A stretch of DNA of 64,000 nucleotides from Acidobacteria bacterium AB60 (GTDB taxonomy: Bacteria > Acidobacteriota > Terriglobia > Terriglobales > Acidobacteriaceae). A model generated the notes under the pieces. The model saw nothing but the letters and a program-made list of their open reading frames with translations. It had not been told where the DNA came from and made no database searches. Shown in pieces: positions 36,073 through 44,568 of the stretch. Every line of letters begins with the position of its first letter. Positions within the stretch are counted from its first letter, which is position 1. The position numbers and the translations under genes were made by a program. The DNA lies in assembly GCA_008682415.1 (NCBI GenBank), contig VANK01000010.1, positions 62,001-126,000 on the forward strand. Reading direction: 5' to 3'.

Positions 36073-36450
36073 TCAGTTTTGAGGCGGAGCGGGGGCTGCG
36101 GCGCCGCCGGCGGGAGGGGGCGGTTCGGGGCGCTTGGCGGCGCGGAGGTAGGCGACGAGCTGGGCGATCTCGGCGTCGGTGAGGGACTCGCGGAAGGGGG
36201 GCATTTTTTTGCCGCCGTTGAGGATCTGGTCGGTGATTTTCTGGGGGGGCCAGTCCTTGTCGGTGCGGAGGGTGGTGAGGGCGGGACCTTTAGGAGTGCC
36301 GATGGCGCCGGCTCCGTGGCAGTAGGCGCATCCTTTGTCGCGAAAGAGAGCTGCGCCGGCGAGGGCGTCGTCTTTGGAGGAAGCGGCGAGGGCGGGGAGG
36401 GAGAGGGAAGCCAAAACCAGGGAAGACAGGAGAAGCCGCGAAAGAGCCAT
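36073..36450 (-). CDS. Secreted class I cytochrome c
   Basis: A 125-residue protein: signal peptide (LLLSSLVLASLSLPALA), then a single heme domain with CAYCH as the c-type attachment site and MPPFRESLTDAEIAQLVAYL supplying the probable distal Met ligand and C-terminal helix. The tail is P/A-rich. It would be a periplasmic electron carrier. It stands alone on the minus strand, divergent from the TonB receptor; its redox partners are unknown. Confidence 0.85.
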   Translation of the reverse strand: MALSRLLLSSLVLASLSLPALAASSKDDALAGAALFRDKGCAYCHGAGAIGTPKGPALTTLRTDKDWPPQKITDQILNGGKKMPPFRESLTDAEIAQLVAYLRAAKRPEPPPPAGGAAAPAPPQN

Positions 36451-36553
36451 GACGTGAGATATTTTCGCACGCGGGGGGGAAGGCGCTCTCAGCCGGTGGG
36501 TGGAGTCGGGCGAGGGCCGCCCGCATGGCGGGATCTGTGCGAATCGTCATTTT

Positions 36554-36593
36554 TGTTAAATAGATTTAACAGTCTTGTGAATGGGGCGTCACA
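36554..36593. promoter_or_regulatory. Two adjacent dyads in the receptor promoter region
   Basis: TGTTAAA-TAGA-TTTAACA (36554-36571) is a perfect 7-base inverted repeat, followed at 36576-36593 by TGTGA-N8-TCACA. Both lie 83-122 bases before the TonB receptor start, in a locally AT-rich stretch between divergent genes. The second has Crp half-sites with an 8-base spacer instead of 6. The regulators are unknown. Confidence 0.4.
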
Positions 36594-36675
36594 CTTTACG
36601 CCTAGATTAAAGCCGGTTCTCCCGAACAGTAGCGGCACTGATTGGTACCCCCAAACAACTTGGAGGCATTTGAGA

Positions 36676-39255
36676 GTGGACAGCAGACGTGTGACTAAGT
36701 GGCGGACAGCCATTGTGGTGTTGGTGTGCGTTTTGATGATGGTGGGCGGCAAGAGCTTGCGGGCGCAGAGCGGCTCGGGTTCGATCACAGGAACGGTGAC
36801 GGATCAGCGGGGACAGGCGGTGGCCGGAGCCACGGTGGTGGTGGCGAGCCCTTCGAAAATTGTGCAGACGGTGACCAGCGGAGCGGACGGGAAGTTCGCG
36901 GTGAGCGGGCTGGGGGCGGGGACGTACAGCGTGGAGACGTCGGCTACGGGATTTGGGACGGATGTGCGCCGCAACGTGGTGGTGACGGCCGGAGAGACGG
37001 CGAGTGTGCCTGTTGGGTTGTCGGTGGCGTCGGTGTCAGAGGAAGTGACGGTGGAGGCGGAGGCGGACAGCTCGATCGCGGTGCAGAACGCGCCGGTGAA
37101 GGCGCTGCTGGACGCGGCGTCGGCGCGGACGGAGATCACCAGCGGGTATATTCGGGACTTTACGTCGCCGGTGACGGACTTCAGCGATATCACGCAGGCG
37201 GCGCCGGGGACGGTGACGTGGAGCGTGAACGGGATCGGCAACGGTCAGGCGAAGACGTACTACCGGGGTTTTGCGGACGGCAACTACACGATGACGTGGG
37301 ACGGGGTGCCGTTCCAGGACTCGAATGATCCGACGCATCACTCGTGGGCGTATGTGCCGGCTCCGGCGATCAGCTATGTGGACTTCGATCGCAGCCCGGG
37401 CACGGCGTCGGATATCGGGCCGGCGAACTTTGGCGGGTCGATTCACATGTTCTCGCCGAAGCTGGGCGATGCGCCGCTGCTGAAGGGGTCGGAGTCGTAC
37501 GGGTCGTTCAACACGAACGAGTTTCTGGGGGAGATCAACTCGGGGGCGTTCGCCAAGGGCAAGGCGCACTTCTGGCTCGAGGGGCACCACATGACCTCGG
37601 ACGGATACCAGACGAATAACTTCCAGGCGCGCACGGCGGCGACGGCGAAGTTCGATTACAAGTTCTCCGACAGCACGTACCTGACGCTGGTGGGGACTTC
37701 GGTGCTGGTGGACAGCAACACGCCCAACAACGACGCGACGCGGGCACAGCTGGCGCAGTTCGGGGACAACTACCTGATGGACAGCACGAAGACGCTGTCG
37801 AGCGGGAATCTCGATCCGTTCTACTACCGGTTTTACACCTATCACGTGCCCACGAACTTTGAAGTGGTGACGCTGACGTCGGATTTGGGCAAGGGCTGGA
37901 AGATCGATTTGAAGCCGTACACGTACTCCTACTCGAACCACCAGCACTACAACAACTACTTCGGGTCGGACTTTGGGCAGGCGAAGCAGGCCAAGGGCAG
38001 CATCGCCAATGACGCCATCAACAAGCTGAACCAGTACAACCGTCTGGGCGGCATCCTGAGCCTGAGCGGCGCCAGCCAGTACGGCGTGTTCCGCACCGGA
38101 CTCTGGTATGAGTACACCAACACCAACCGGTATCAGCAGGGCAGCAATCCGCTGACGTGGGTGGATTCGCAACTGATCTCGGACCTGAAGTTCCACGAGC
38201 ACTTCCGCACGCAATCGGTGCAGCCTTACGCGGAGTATCAGCTTGTGGCGATTCCCAAGTGGACGATCACGGTGGGCGTGAAGGATGCGTTCTACCAGAT
38301 GGTGCTGAAGCAGTTTGCGGACGGCAAGACGGTGGGCAGCCTGGGATGCGCGAAGGGTTCCACGATCGCGGGATGCCCGAACTTTGTGACGCACGGGGCA
38401 AACTACAACAGCTGGCTGCCTTCGTTCGAGGCGAACTACCGGATTCGGGACAACTGGTCGGCATACGCGCAGTATGGGCGCGGCAGCGTGATTCCGCCGT
38501 CGAGCGTGTTTGACGTGACGGGCGCGCAGGTGGCGGTGACGCCGAAGCCGATTGTGGCCTCGACGTACCAGGGCGGCTCGGTGGTGAAGCTGAACCGGGT
38601 GAGCTTCGACGGGGATTTCTACTACATCCACTACCAGAGCAACTACTCGAGCTTCACGCCGAGCTCGGGGCCGGACAGCGGGTTCACGTTCTATTACCAG
38701 AATCCGGCGTCGAACACGTACGGCGTGGAGGGCGAGGGGAACTTTGCCCTGACCCGGGCGCTGAGTTTCTTTGTGAACGGAACCTACGGGCAGGCGAAGT
38801 ATGAGTCGGCTGCCGCGCAGGCGGCGACGGCGACCGCGCCGGCGGTTGCGGCGAGCACGTCTGCCTGGGTGGCGAACACACCCAATTACACGGCGACGGA
38901 AGGGCTGACGTATCGCGACAAGCGCTTTGACTTTGGGATGTTCAACAAGACGGTCGGCGATCGCTGGCAGGATGACGGGCCGTACCACCAGGCGGTTCCG
39001 CTGAACCCGTTCACGATGACCAACGTCTTCCTCAACTACACTGTCCGGGGCGGCTCACTGTTTGAGCAGTCGAAGATCAAGCTGAGCGTGAACAACCTGC
39101 TGGACAATCACGACCAGGTCTCGATCTCTCCGGCGAATAGCGTGACGGCGAACGGGGTGCCGTACACGCCCAACGCGGCGGACACGATTCAGTTGCTGCC
39201 GGGACGGAGCTTCATGGTGACGTTCCAGATTGGGCTTTCTCCGAAAGAACGGTAA
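36676..39255 (+). CDS. TonB-dependent receptor with N-terminal carboxypeptidase-regulatory domain
   Basis: An 859-residue outer-membrane receptor. Order: signal peptide (AIVVLVCVLMMVGG...LRAQS), carboxypeptidase-regulatory domain at about 35-115 (SITGTVTDQRGQAVAGATV), plug domain at about 130-260 (the NGIGNGQAKTYYRGFADGNY region and DRSPGTASDIGPANFGGSIH), then a 22-strand-type barrel rich in aromatic residues. It takes up a ligand with TonB energy; the ligand is not evident. The frame is open from 36028, but the signal peptide and GGAGG (36662-36666) place the start at GTG 36676 (GTG 36691 is possible). A strong terminator follows. Confidence 0.85.
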   Translation: MDSRRVTKWRTAIVVLVCVLMMVGGKSLRAQSGSGSITGTVTDQRGQAVAGATVVVASPSKIVQTVTSGADGKFAVSGLGAGTYSVETSATGFGTDVRRNVVVTAGETASVPVGLSVASVSEEVTVEAEADSSIAVQNAPVKALLDAASARTEITSGYIRDFTSPVTDFSDITQAAPGTVTWSVNGIGNGQAKTYYRGFADGNYTMTWDGVPFQDSNDPTHHSWAYVPAPAISYVDFDRSPGTASDIGPANFGGSIHMFSPKLGDAPLLKGSESYGSFNTNEFLGEINSGAFAKGKAHFWLEGHHMTSDGYQTNNFQARTAATAKFDYKFSDSTYLTLVGTSVLVDSNTPNNDATRAQLAQFGDNYLMDSTKTLSSGNLDPFYYRFYTYHVPTNFEVVTLTSDLGKGWKIDLKPYTYSYSNHQHYNNYFGSDFGQAKQAKGSIANDAINKLNQYNRLGGILSLSGASQYGVFRTGLWYEYTNTNRYQQGSNPLTWVDSQLISDLKFHEHFRTQSVQPYAEYQLVAIPKWTITVGVKDAFYQMVLKQFADGKTVGSLGCAKGSTIAGCPNFVTHGANYNSWLPSFEANYRIRDNWSAYAQYGRGSVIPPSSVFDVTGAQVAVTPKPIVASTYQGGSVVKLNRVSFDGDFYYIHYQSNYSSFTPSSGPDSGFTFYYQNPASNTYGVEGEGNFALTRALSFFVNGTYGQAKYESAAAQAATATAPAVAASTSAWVANTPNYTATEGLTYRDKRFDFGMFNKTVGDRWQDDGPYHQAVPLNPFTMTNVFLNYTVRGGSLFEQSKIKLSVNNLLDNHDQVSISPANSVTANGVPYTPNAADTIQLLPGRSFMVTFQIGLSPKER

Positions 39256-39270
39256 GAGGACGGACGGGAG

Positions 39271-39309
39271 ATCAAAGGGCCCTCCGGCGATGCCGGAGGG
39301 CCCTTTGAT
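39271..39309 (+). terminator. Strong hairpin terminator after the TonB receptor
   Basis: An 18-base perfect stem (39271-39288 with 39292-39309) and a 3-base GAT loop, 16 bases after the receptor stop. Its outer bases (ATCAAA / TTTGAT) act as the A/T tracts. Confidence 0.85.
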
Positions 39310-39328
39310 TTGGAGGGAACGAAGACGA

Positions 39329-39356
39329 GGGCCAAGGGCCAAGGGCCGAGGGGCGA
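39329..39356. repeat. GGGCCRA heptamer array, four units
   Basis: GGGCCAA, GGGCCAA, GGGCCGA, GGGGCGA, 20 bases beyond the terminator. The unit family matches the array at 30073. Confidence 0.7.
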
Positions 39357-39488
39357 GGGGGAATTGAGGTTCGTGCTGTCCCACCCTAGGCGCATGAAAC
39401 AAAGGCGCGCCTAGGATGGGGCACCCCTGTTCGTGCGAGGGCGGGCGCCGGTCATTTGTGTTTCAGCGTTGGACTGTAGGCTGAGGAG

Positions 39489-40496
39489 GTGGAGACTGGG
39501 GCGGGAAGTTATGCGGCGGCGCTGCGGGCGGAGCTGGCGGCGCGCAATCGGGTGTGGGCGCGTGGGCGGGCGCACGTGGAGAGCTACGGGGCGGACCCGG
39601 TGGTGGTGTTTGAGCCCGAAGGAGACAGACACGGGAACTTCTATGATCCGGCGTATGCGGGGATCGTCAGCAGGCCGGAGTGGGCAAAGCGGCTGGAGAA
39701 GGCCCACACGGGCCGGAGAGGGCTGCCGCGCGCTGTGTCGGGGCGGAAGTGGCGCGAGCTGGACTCGTGCATGAGCTCGGATGCGCTGCTGATGAACCTG
39801 TTCTGCACGCCGGGCATGGCGGATTGCGCAGAGCTGCGACGCATGCTGGGCATCGAGACAGACGATCTTCCACGGTTTGGATGGCGGGCGAAGGTTCCAC
39901 TGACGTCGGGACTCTTCGATCGAACCGAGGTGGATATGCGGTGGGGCGGTCTGCTGGCCGAGGCGAAGCTGACCGAGGGGGATTTTCAGACGCGGGCGGC
40001 GGCGGTGGTGGAAGGGTATCGCGACTTTGATCTGGTGTTCGATCGGGAGATGCTGCCTCACGTTGAGGTGATGACGGCGCGGCGGAGGACGGCTGTGGAG
40101 TTCGCCGAGGCCTATTCGCAGGAGTGGGAGGACAGCGCCGGATTGGCTCCGGAGGAGGCAGCGGCGGTTGCCGGGGAGTACCAGGCGGGGCTGGTGGCGG
40201 AGGCGGAGGCAAGCGCGCCGCGAGAGGTGCGGTACCGCAGCTACCAACTGATCCGGAATGTGCTGGCGGCGTATGCGGAGGGAGGGCGGTTCTGCGTGAT
40301 GGCCGATGCGCGGAGGCCGGACCTCAAGGAGGCGTGGTTCCGGGTGATGGGGGCGGTGCGCAGCGCGGAGATGCGGTCGCGGTGCCTGATGGTGACGTGG
40401 CAGGAGCTGGCGGCGCTGGCGCCGGCGGGGCTGCAGGCGTTTCTGGCAGCGAAGTACGGGATTGGGGAGGCAGTTGGGGCGATGCAGATCACATAA
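39489..40496 (+). CDS. Orphan PD-(D/E)XK nuclease-like protein (PGN_0703-type)
   Basis: A 335-residue soluble protein. The central EVDMRWGGLLAEAKLTEGDF gives an acidic residue followed by E-x-K, the PD-(D/E)XK catalytic pattern. The C-terminal part reads YQLIRNVLAAYAEGG, then FCVMADARRPDLKEAWF and TWQELAALAPAGLQ. I associate these with the 'PGN_0703 family putative restriction endonuclease', from memory and without a search. No methyltransferase or other defence gene is adjacent, so it may be a solitary repair or defence nuclease. The start is GTG 39489, directly after GAGGAG; a stop at 39477 bars an earlier start. The spacing is unusually tight. Confidence 0.55.
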   Translation: METGAGSYAAALRAELAARNRVWARGRAHVESYGADPVVVFEPEGDRHGNFYDPAYAGIVSRPEWAKRLEKAHTGRRGLPRAVSGRKWRELDSCMSSDALLMNLFCTPGMADCAELRRMLGIETDDLPRFGWRAKVPLTSGLFDRTEVDMRWGGLLAEAKLTEGDFQTRAAAVVEGYRDFDLVFDREMLPHVEVMTARRRTAVEFAEAYSQEWEDSAGLAPEEAAAVAGEYQAGLVAEAEASAPREVRYRSYQLIRNVLAAYAEGGRFCVMADARRPDLKEAWFRVMGAVRSAEMRSRCLMVTWQELAALAPAGLQAFLAAKYGIGEAVGAMQIT

Positions 40497-40507
40497 CCAT
40501 GTGATCT
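40486..40507. other. Inverted repeat over the stop codon of the nuclease-like gene
   Basis: AGATCACAT-AACC-ATGTGATCT, a perfect 9-base stem with a 4-base loop that includes the TAA stop. No T-run follows, so at most a weak terminator. The rest of 40508-40666 shows no feature. Confidence 0.35.
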
Positions 40508-40666
40508 ACGGTACTGCGTGCGCCGTGTGCAGAGCGTTCAATGATGCGCGCAGTACGTCCCCTGTTCGATATCGCCGACCCCGGGCTCCTGGGATTTCCC
40601 TTGCATGCGATATCGGAACCAATCCCCCAACCCCCTATTGCCGGGCAATAGAGAAGGAGACAGTGT

Positions 40667-41113
40667 ATGGCAAACGTGATTGCCAAACATGATTTTCGGG
40701 CTCCCTCAGACAATCTGCCGCAGGAGATCAAGCGGCTGAAACTGCCGGAGGCGTATGTTCCCGCGACGGTGAGCGCGGCTCCGCTGGCAGGCACCTGGGT
40801 GAATGTGGATCATCACACGCGCGGGCTGGTGCGCCTGGTGATTGCGCAGAGCGGTAATGAGATTACGCTGCATGGGTTCGGCGCGTGCTCGCCGAGTCCC
40901 TGCGACTGGGGCATTGTGCCGGGAACCGTGTATGCGGAGGGCGTGACCGGCACGAGCGCGCTGGCCTTCGCGGGGATGTACACGTTTGGATTCAAGCAGA
41001 CGACTATTGTGGGGCGGCTCATGAACGGCGCCCTGGCGGTGGCCACATTCGATCACTTCATGGATAACAGCGGGCGCTCCGATTACTTCTCGGAGTACAT
41101 CCTGGGCCAGTAA
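40667..41113 (+). CDS. Hypothetical protein with CxxxxCDWG motif
   Basis: A 148-residue protein without signal peptide or membrane helix. The first 35 residues look flexible; a beta-rich domain then reads AGTWVNVDHHTRGLVRLVI, GFGACSPSPCDWG and NGALAVATFDHFMDNSGRSDY. I have seen a G-x-C-x-P-x-x-CDWG arrangement in unnamed bacterial proteins, but know no function. The two cysteines could form a disulfide or bind a metal. AAGGAGA precedes ATG 40667 at the right distance, and a strong terminator follows, so it is a single-gene unit. Confidence 0.55.
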   Translation: MANVIAKHDFRAPSDNLPQEIKRLKLPEAYVPATVSAAPLAGTWVNVDHHTRGLVRLVIAQSGNEITLHGFGACSPSPCDWGIVPGTVYAEGVTGTSALAFAGMYTFGFKQTTIVGRLMNGALAVATFDHFMDNSGRSDYFSEYILGQ

Positions 41114-41126
41114 GCCCGGCGATGCG

Positions 41127-41164
41127 AGGCGGCGCGCGCTCCGGACGAGCGCGCGCCGCTTTTG
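41127..41164 (+). terminator. Intrinsic terminator after the CDWG-motif gene
   Basis: GGCGCGCGCTC pairs with GAGCGCGCGCC, with further outer pairs, a 5-base loop and TTTT directly after it. It starts 14 bases past the stop codon. Confidence 0.85.
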
Positions 41165-41422
41165 TGTGTGGAGAGCGGAAGAGGGGCAGGGATTTCCTGC
41201 AGAGGGCCGCGAGCCGGGATGCGCGGCCACTCTATTTGGAGGGTTTCTTGTTGGCTTTCATGGCCGGCTGCGGTTTCTGCGGGTGTTCGCGTTTGTGGCG
41301 GGCTACCGCTTTGGCGATTTGTTCCGAGGAGAGCTGCGCATGGGGCTGTGAGTGCAGAACGTCGTTTCGGATGGCATTGGGATCGTCAGGGTTCTTCTAC
41401 GGTCCTCCGTGCGGCTGGATGA

Positions 41423-41450
41423 GTGGTCAGTGATCAGTGATCAGTGGTCA
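41423..41450. repeat. GTGRTCA heptamer array, four units
   Basis: GTGGTCA, GTGATCA, GTGATCA, GTGGTCA, directly before a frameshifted gene remnant. The stretch 41165-41422 upstream holds no supported gene. Confidence 0.8.
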
Positions 41451-41459
41451 GCGAATGAG

Positions 41460-41746
41460 ATGCTGAGAGCTCCGATGAGGCGCTGGACTGAGATCGCGCG
41501 AGAGGGTAACTCCCGAAGGTGTCATGTCGATGATGCGCTTTATTCTGCGAAAGCGTTTGGGAACTGGGATGTGACCTTGGCGCGAGGCGCAGAGACGATC
41601 CGGATTGTGAGGGACCGGAGCAGTTCTCTCTTGACGGATTCTCGGTAGAGGAATTGAAGGCGCATGGTCTCTGGCGCGTTTTTGATGACTTCGAGGAGTT
41701 TTCAGACGTAGCTCTAAGGTTCTTTGGCGGGCAGCGTACTTTTTGA
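41460..41746 (+). pseudogene. Frameshifted remnant of a small protein gene
   Basis: From ATG 41460 one frame reads a plausible protein as far as NWDVTLARGAETIRIVRDR (near 41615). It then loses sense and meets a stop at 41646-41648. The +1-shifted frame picks up at once with QFSLDGFSVEELKAHGLW and continues RVFDDFEEFSDVALRFF to TGA 41744-41746. Joined at 41612-41622, the product would be about 95 residues. The V-RDRGQ core resembles small immunity-like hypothetical proteins I have seen, but the family is not certain. A single indel would explain the break. Confidence 0.5.
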
Positions 41747-41789
41747 TCGAACCAACAAAAGACAACTGCAGATCCCTACGCTGCGCTAC

Positions 41790-41897
41790 GGGATGACACC
41801 TCATTGATGGGGATGACACCCATTGGGAGAGGGATGACAGCGCGTTGGGAGAGGGATGACAGCGCGTTGGGAGAGGGGATGACAGCGCGTTGGGAGA
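41790..41897. repeat. Five tandem repeats of about 22 bases
   Basis: Units begin with GGGATGACA. The last three share GGGATGACAGCGCGTTGGGA and are nearly identical; the first two are shorter and diverged (20 and 21 bases). They lie in the gap before the pentaheme cytochrome stop and are preceded by CCTACGCTGCGCTACGGG, a partly self-complementary stretch. Confidence 0.8.
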
Positions 41898-41930
41898 AAG
41901 GACGGAGCGCCCGACGCCAGGTGGCGCGGG

Positions 41931-44285
41931 TTAGCGGCCGGCGCCGGGGATGTATTTGTACTCGATGTGGTCGGGGCGTTTGACGGGGTCGCCGGTGAGG
42001 TCGTGGGTGTGCCAGACCACGCTTTCCGCGGCTACCTCGGGATGTTTGCCGAGGTATTCCAGGGCGTACTCGGAGGCGTTGGGGTCGTCCTTCTGGTCGG
42101 CGAACTTGGCGGATTCGATGGCGGCCTTGTCCTTTTCGCCGAGACGGCGGTAGAGGATGGCGAGCTGGTAGTGGGCGGCGAGGTCATCGGGATCGACGGC
42201 CTGCAGCTTCTCGTAGACGTCGCGCGAGGCGGGGTAGTCGTGCTTCTGGAAGAGGGAGAAGCCCAGTTCGCGGAGCGCATCGCGGGAGCGCGGGTAGGCG
42301 GCGATGACGGCCTGAAGGTCGGCGATGGCGGCGTCGGGCTGGCCGGCGTTGCGTTCCACGATGGCGCGGTAGTAGAGGGCGCGGGGATCGCCGGGGAGAA
42401 GCTTGAGCGCCTGCGCGAGGTGGCCCTTGGCGTCGTCGTAGCGTTCCCAGGCGATCTCAACGATGGCCTGGTTGGTGAAGGCGTCGGCGTAGTCGGGGCG
42501 CAGCTGGGCTACGTGGGCGAAGGCGTCGACGGCGGCCTGGTACTGCTGGGCGTCGAGGAGGGCGATGCCGTAGTTATTCCACCGCATCCAGGGCTGCGCG
42601 CCCGGCGAACGTTTCGAGGCGTCTTCGGCCATCGGAGTGTCAGGGGCATTTTCACCGACCTTAATGGTGCGAGAGTCGGAGGCCATGTCGACGATGGGCA
42701 TGGGGTAGTGCTTGCCTGCCGGCTGGTCCATGGCGTAGTCGATGAAGTGCTGGTTGAAGCGGCGGTAGCGGACGGTGGCGGTGATGGTGAGGGGGCCTGA
42801 GGAATTTTTGGGGACGCGGAAGCGGTAGCGCGCGAGCTGGGAGCGGCCGGACTGGATGGTGTTGTTGTAGGCCAGGACGCGGTTGTGCCAGATCTGGTGG
42901 AGGTCGTTGAGCTCGCCCTTGGTGTTGATGAGGCGGTTGGTGAAGGAGTGGGCGGAGGGATCGAGGGTGCCGTCGGGGCGGATAAAGCCGCTCTCGGCGA
43001 TGGTTTTGCCGGATGCGTCTTTCACGACGAAGTCGACCCATGACTCGTAGAAGTCGCGCTGCTCGGGGATGAAGGAGTGGGCGATGCCCTTGTTCTGGAT
43101 GACGACGTCGGCGGTGAGGGCCTCGCCGGGCATGACGGCGAAGGGCGTGAGGCCGAGCGGGGCGATGAGGGCGGGGGCGCCGGCGGGCGGGTTTTCGCGT
43201 TCGAGGGCGAAGATGTCGACGTTGAAGACGCCTTTGCCGTCGGAGCCGCCCTTGAGGAACTGGATCAGCTTCTCCGCCTGCTCGGGGTAGTTGTAGTACT
43301 GCGGCATGAGGGTGTTGCCGCCGACCCAGCGATGGGAGGCCAGCTTGCCGTCCTTGGCGCCGGGGTCATCGGCGTCGGCGGTGAGGGCCTCGCGGGGCAT
43401 GTGGCAGGTCTGGCAGGTGGAGACGGAGTCCTTGCGATAGAAGGGGAGCGGGGATTGCTTGGTGAAGCTGGCGCCCTGCCACTCGTCGTAGAGGGAGATG
43501 GCGCGGAGCCACTTGTAGTCGTCGAGGCTGGTGGGGATGGCGGCCTTGTGGCAGGCGGCGCAGAACTCGGCGGTCTTGTAGAGGGGCCGCATCACGGCTT
43601 TGCTGTGGCGGTCGAGGTGGGCGAGGATCTCGGCGTCGGAGACAGGGCGGGTGATGGGGGCGCCGCTCTCGTCGACCATGACGGCGGGGATGCCCATGAC
43701 GTAGCTGCCGGTTCCGGTGGCGTCGGTGGACTGGATGGAGTGGCAGGTGGAGCAGGTGACGCCCTCTTCTTCAAAGGGGCGCTTCTTGGGCATGCCCTGG
43801 GTGAGGTCGCCGGAGAGCAGGGCGACGGGGTTGTGGCAGCCCTCGCAGTGGCGGGAGAACTGGACGCCCTTCTCGTCGATGAGGAGGTTTACGTTCTTGA
43901 GGTACCAGGGAGCACGAAAGCTATTGGAATGAACAGATTGACGCCACTGATGGTAGGCCTCCTTGTGACAATGGCCGCAGTACTCCGCGGTGTAGAAGGC
44001 CTTGGGGCTGAGGAACTGGCCGTTGGCGGACATGGCGTTGGAGGGGAGGAAGGGGGCGTCTTTGCCGAAGGCATAGTTGTAGCGGCCGGCCACGGAGTTG
44101 TGGAAGGGCGTGGTGGGGCCTGTGACGTGGATGGCGGCGGTGTAGGAGGCGGGCACGTTGCTGCCGGAGGTGTTGCCGGGCGTGGACGCCGGGGACGCGG
44201 GATCGGAGGCGGCGCGGGCGAGGGAGAAGGAGAGAGCCGAGAGAACGGCGAGGGACAGCCACAGGCGTGGCGCATTCCGGAACAT
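41931..44285 (-). CDS. Periplasmic pentaheme cytochrome c with C-terminal TPR domain
   Basis: A 784-residue exported protein. After a signal peptide (LWLSLAVLSALSFSLARA) the first 350 residues hold five CxxCH sites: CGHCH, CEGCH, CSTCH, CAACH and CQTCH. This resembles the cytochrome c554 group of multiheme proteins. A middle beta-rich part follows, and the last 230 residues are TPR-like repeats (WNNYGIALLDAQQYQAAVDAF, RALYYRAIVERNAGQPDAAI). It probably moves electrons in the periplasm; the TPRs may dock a partner. ATG 44285 starts the signal peptide and has AGGGAG upstream; the longer form would use TTG 44306. It is divergent from the nuo operon. Confidence 0.8.
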   Translation of the reverse strand: MFRNAPRLWLSLAVLSALSFSLARAASDPASPASTPGNTSGSNVPASYTAAIHVTGPTTPFHNSVAGRYNYAFGKDAPFLPSNAMSANGQFLSPKAFYTAEYCGHCHKEAYHQWRQSVHSNSFRAPWYLKNVNLLIDEKGVQFSRHCEGCHNPVALLSGDLTQGMPKKRPFEEEGVTCSTCHSIQSTDATGTGSYVMGIPAVMVDESGAPITRPVSDAEILAHLDRHSKAVMRPLYKTAEFCAACHKAAIPTSLDDYKWLRAISLYDEWQGASFTKQSPLPFYRKDSVSTCQTCHMPREALTADADDPGAKDGKLASHRWVGGNTLMPQYYNYPEQAEKLIQFLKGGSDGKGVFNVDIFALERENPPAGAPALIAPLGLTPFAVMPGEALTADVVIQNKGIAHSFIPEQRDFYESWVDFVVKDASGKTIAESGFIRPDGTLDPSAHSFTNRLINTKGELNDLHQIWHNRVLAYNNTIQSGRSQLARYRFRVPKNSSGPLTITATVRYRRFNQHFIDYAMDQPAGKHYPMPIVDMASDSRTIKVGENAPDTPMAEDASKRSPGAQPWMRWNNYGIALLDAQQYQAAVDAFAHVAQLRPDYADAFTNQAIVEIAWERYDDAKGHLAQALKLLPGDPRALYYRAIVERNAGQPDAAIADLQAVIAAYPRSRDALRELGFSLFQKHDYPASRDVYEKLQAVDPDDLAAHYQLAILYRRLGEKDKAAIESAKFADQKDDPNASEYALEYLGKHPEVAAESVVWHTHDLTGDPVKRPDHIEYKYIPGAGR

Positions 44286-44568
44286 CGGCAGACATCTCCC
44301 TGGCAAAACTTGAGCGTCTCTGCGGGAGCCGCAAGGGGAAGCCGCGGGACACTAGAAAAGGTATCAGGGCGAAGAGGGGGTTTGTCTCCATCGAAAGTTG
44401 GAAGGGGTGATGGGACGCACAGGGTGAGGGGGGCGGGTTCCAGCGAATGGTTCATAAAGTGGGATGAACGGGGAAAAGCGCGGTGCGTAATGTGCGTTGG
44501 CTCACTTCGACTTAGCCAAAGACGGGCTCAAACTGGTAGCTTGGAAGAGAAGGATCACGCAACAAAAG

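Noticed and set aside
36028..36675. Extension of the TonB receptor frame to 36028
   Set aside because: It would overlap the cytochrome c gene and the promoter region; the signal peptide starts after 36676.
37036..38988. A 650-codon minus-strand frame opposite the TonB receptor
   Set aside because: Composition is mostly R, V and H with no recognisable fold; it mirrors the barrel-coding sequence.
41122..41433. Short plus-strand frames after the CDWG-motif gene
   Set aside because: They are R- and C-rich, lack ribosome-binding sites and begin within the terminator.
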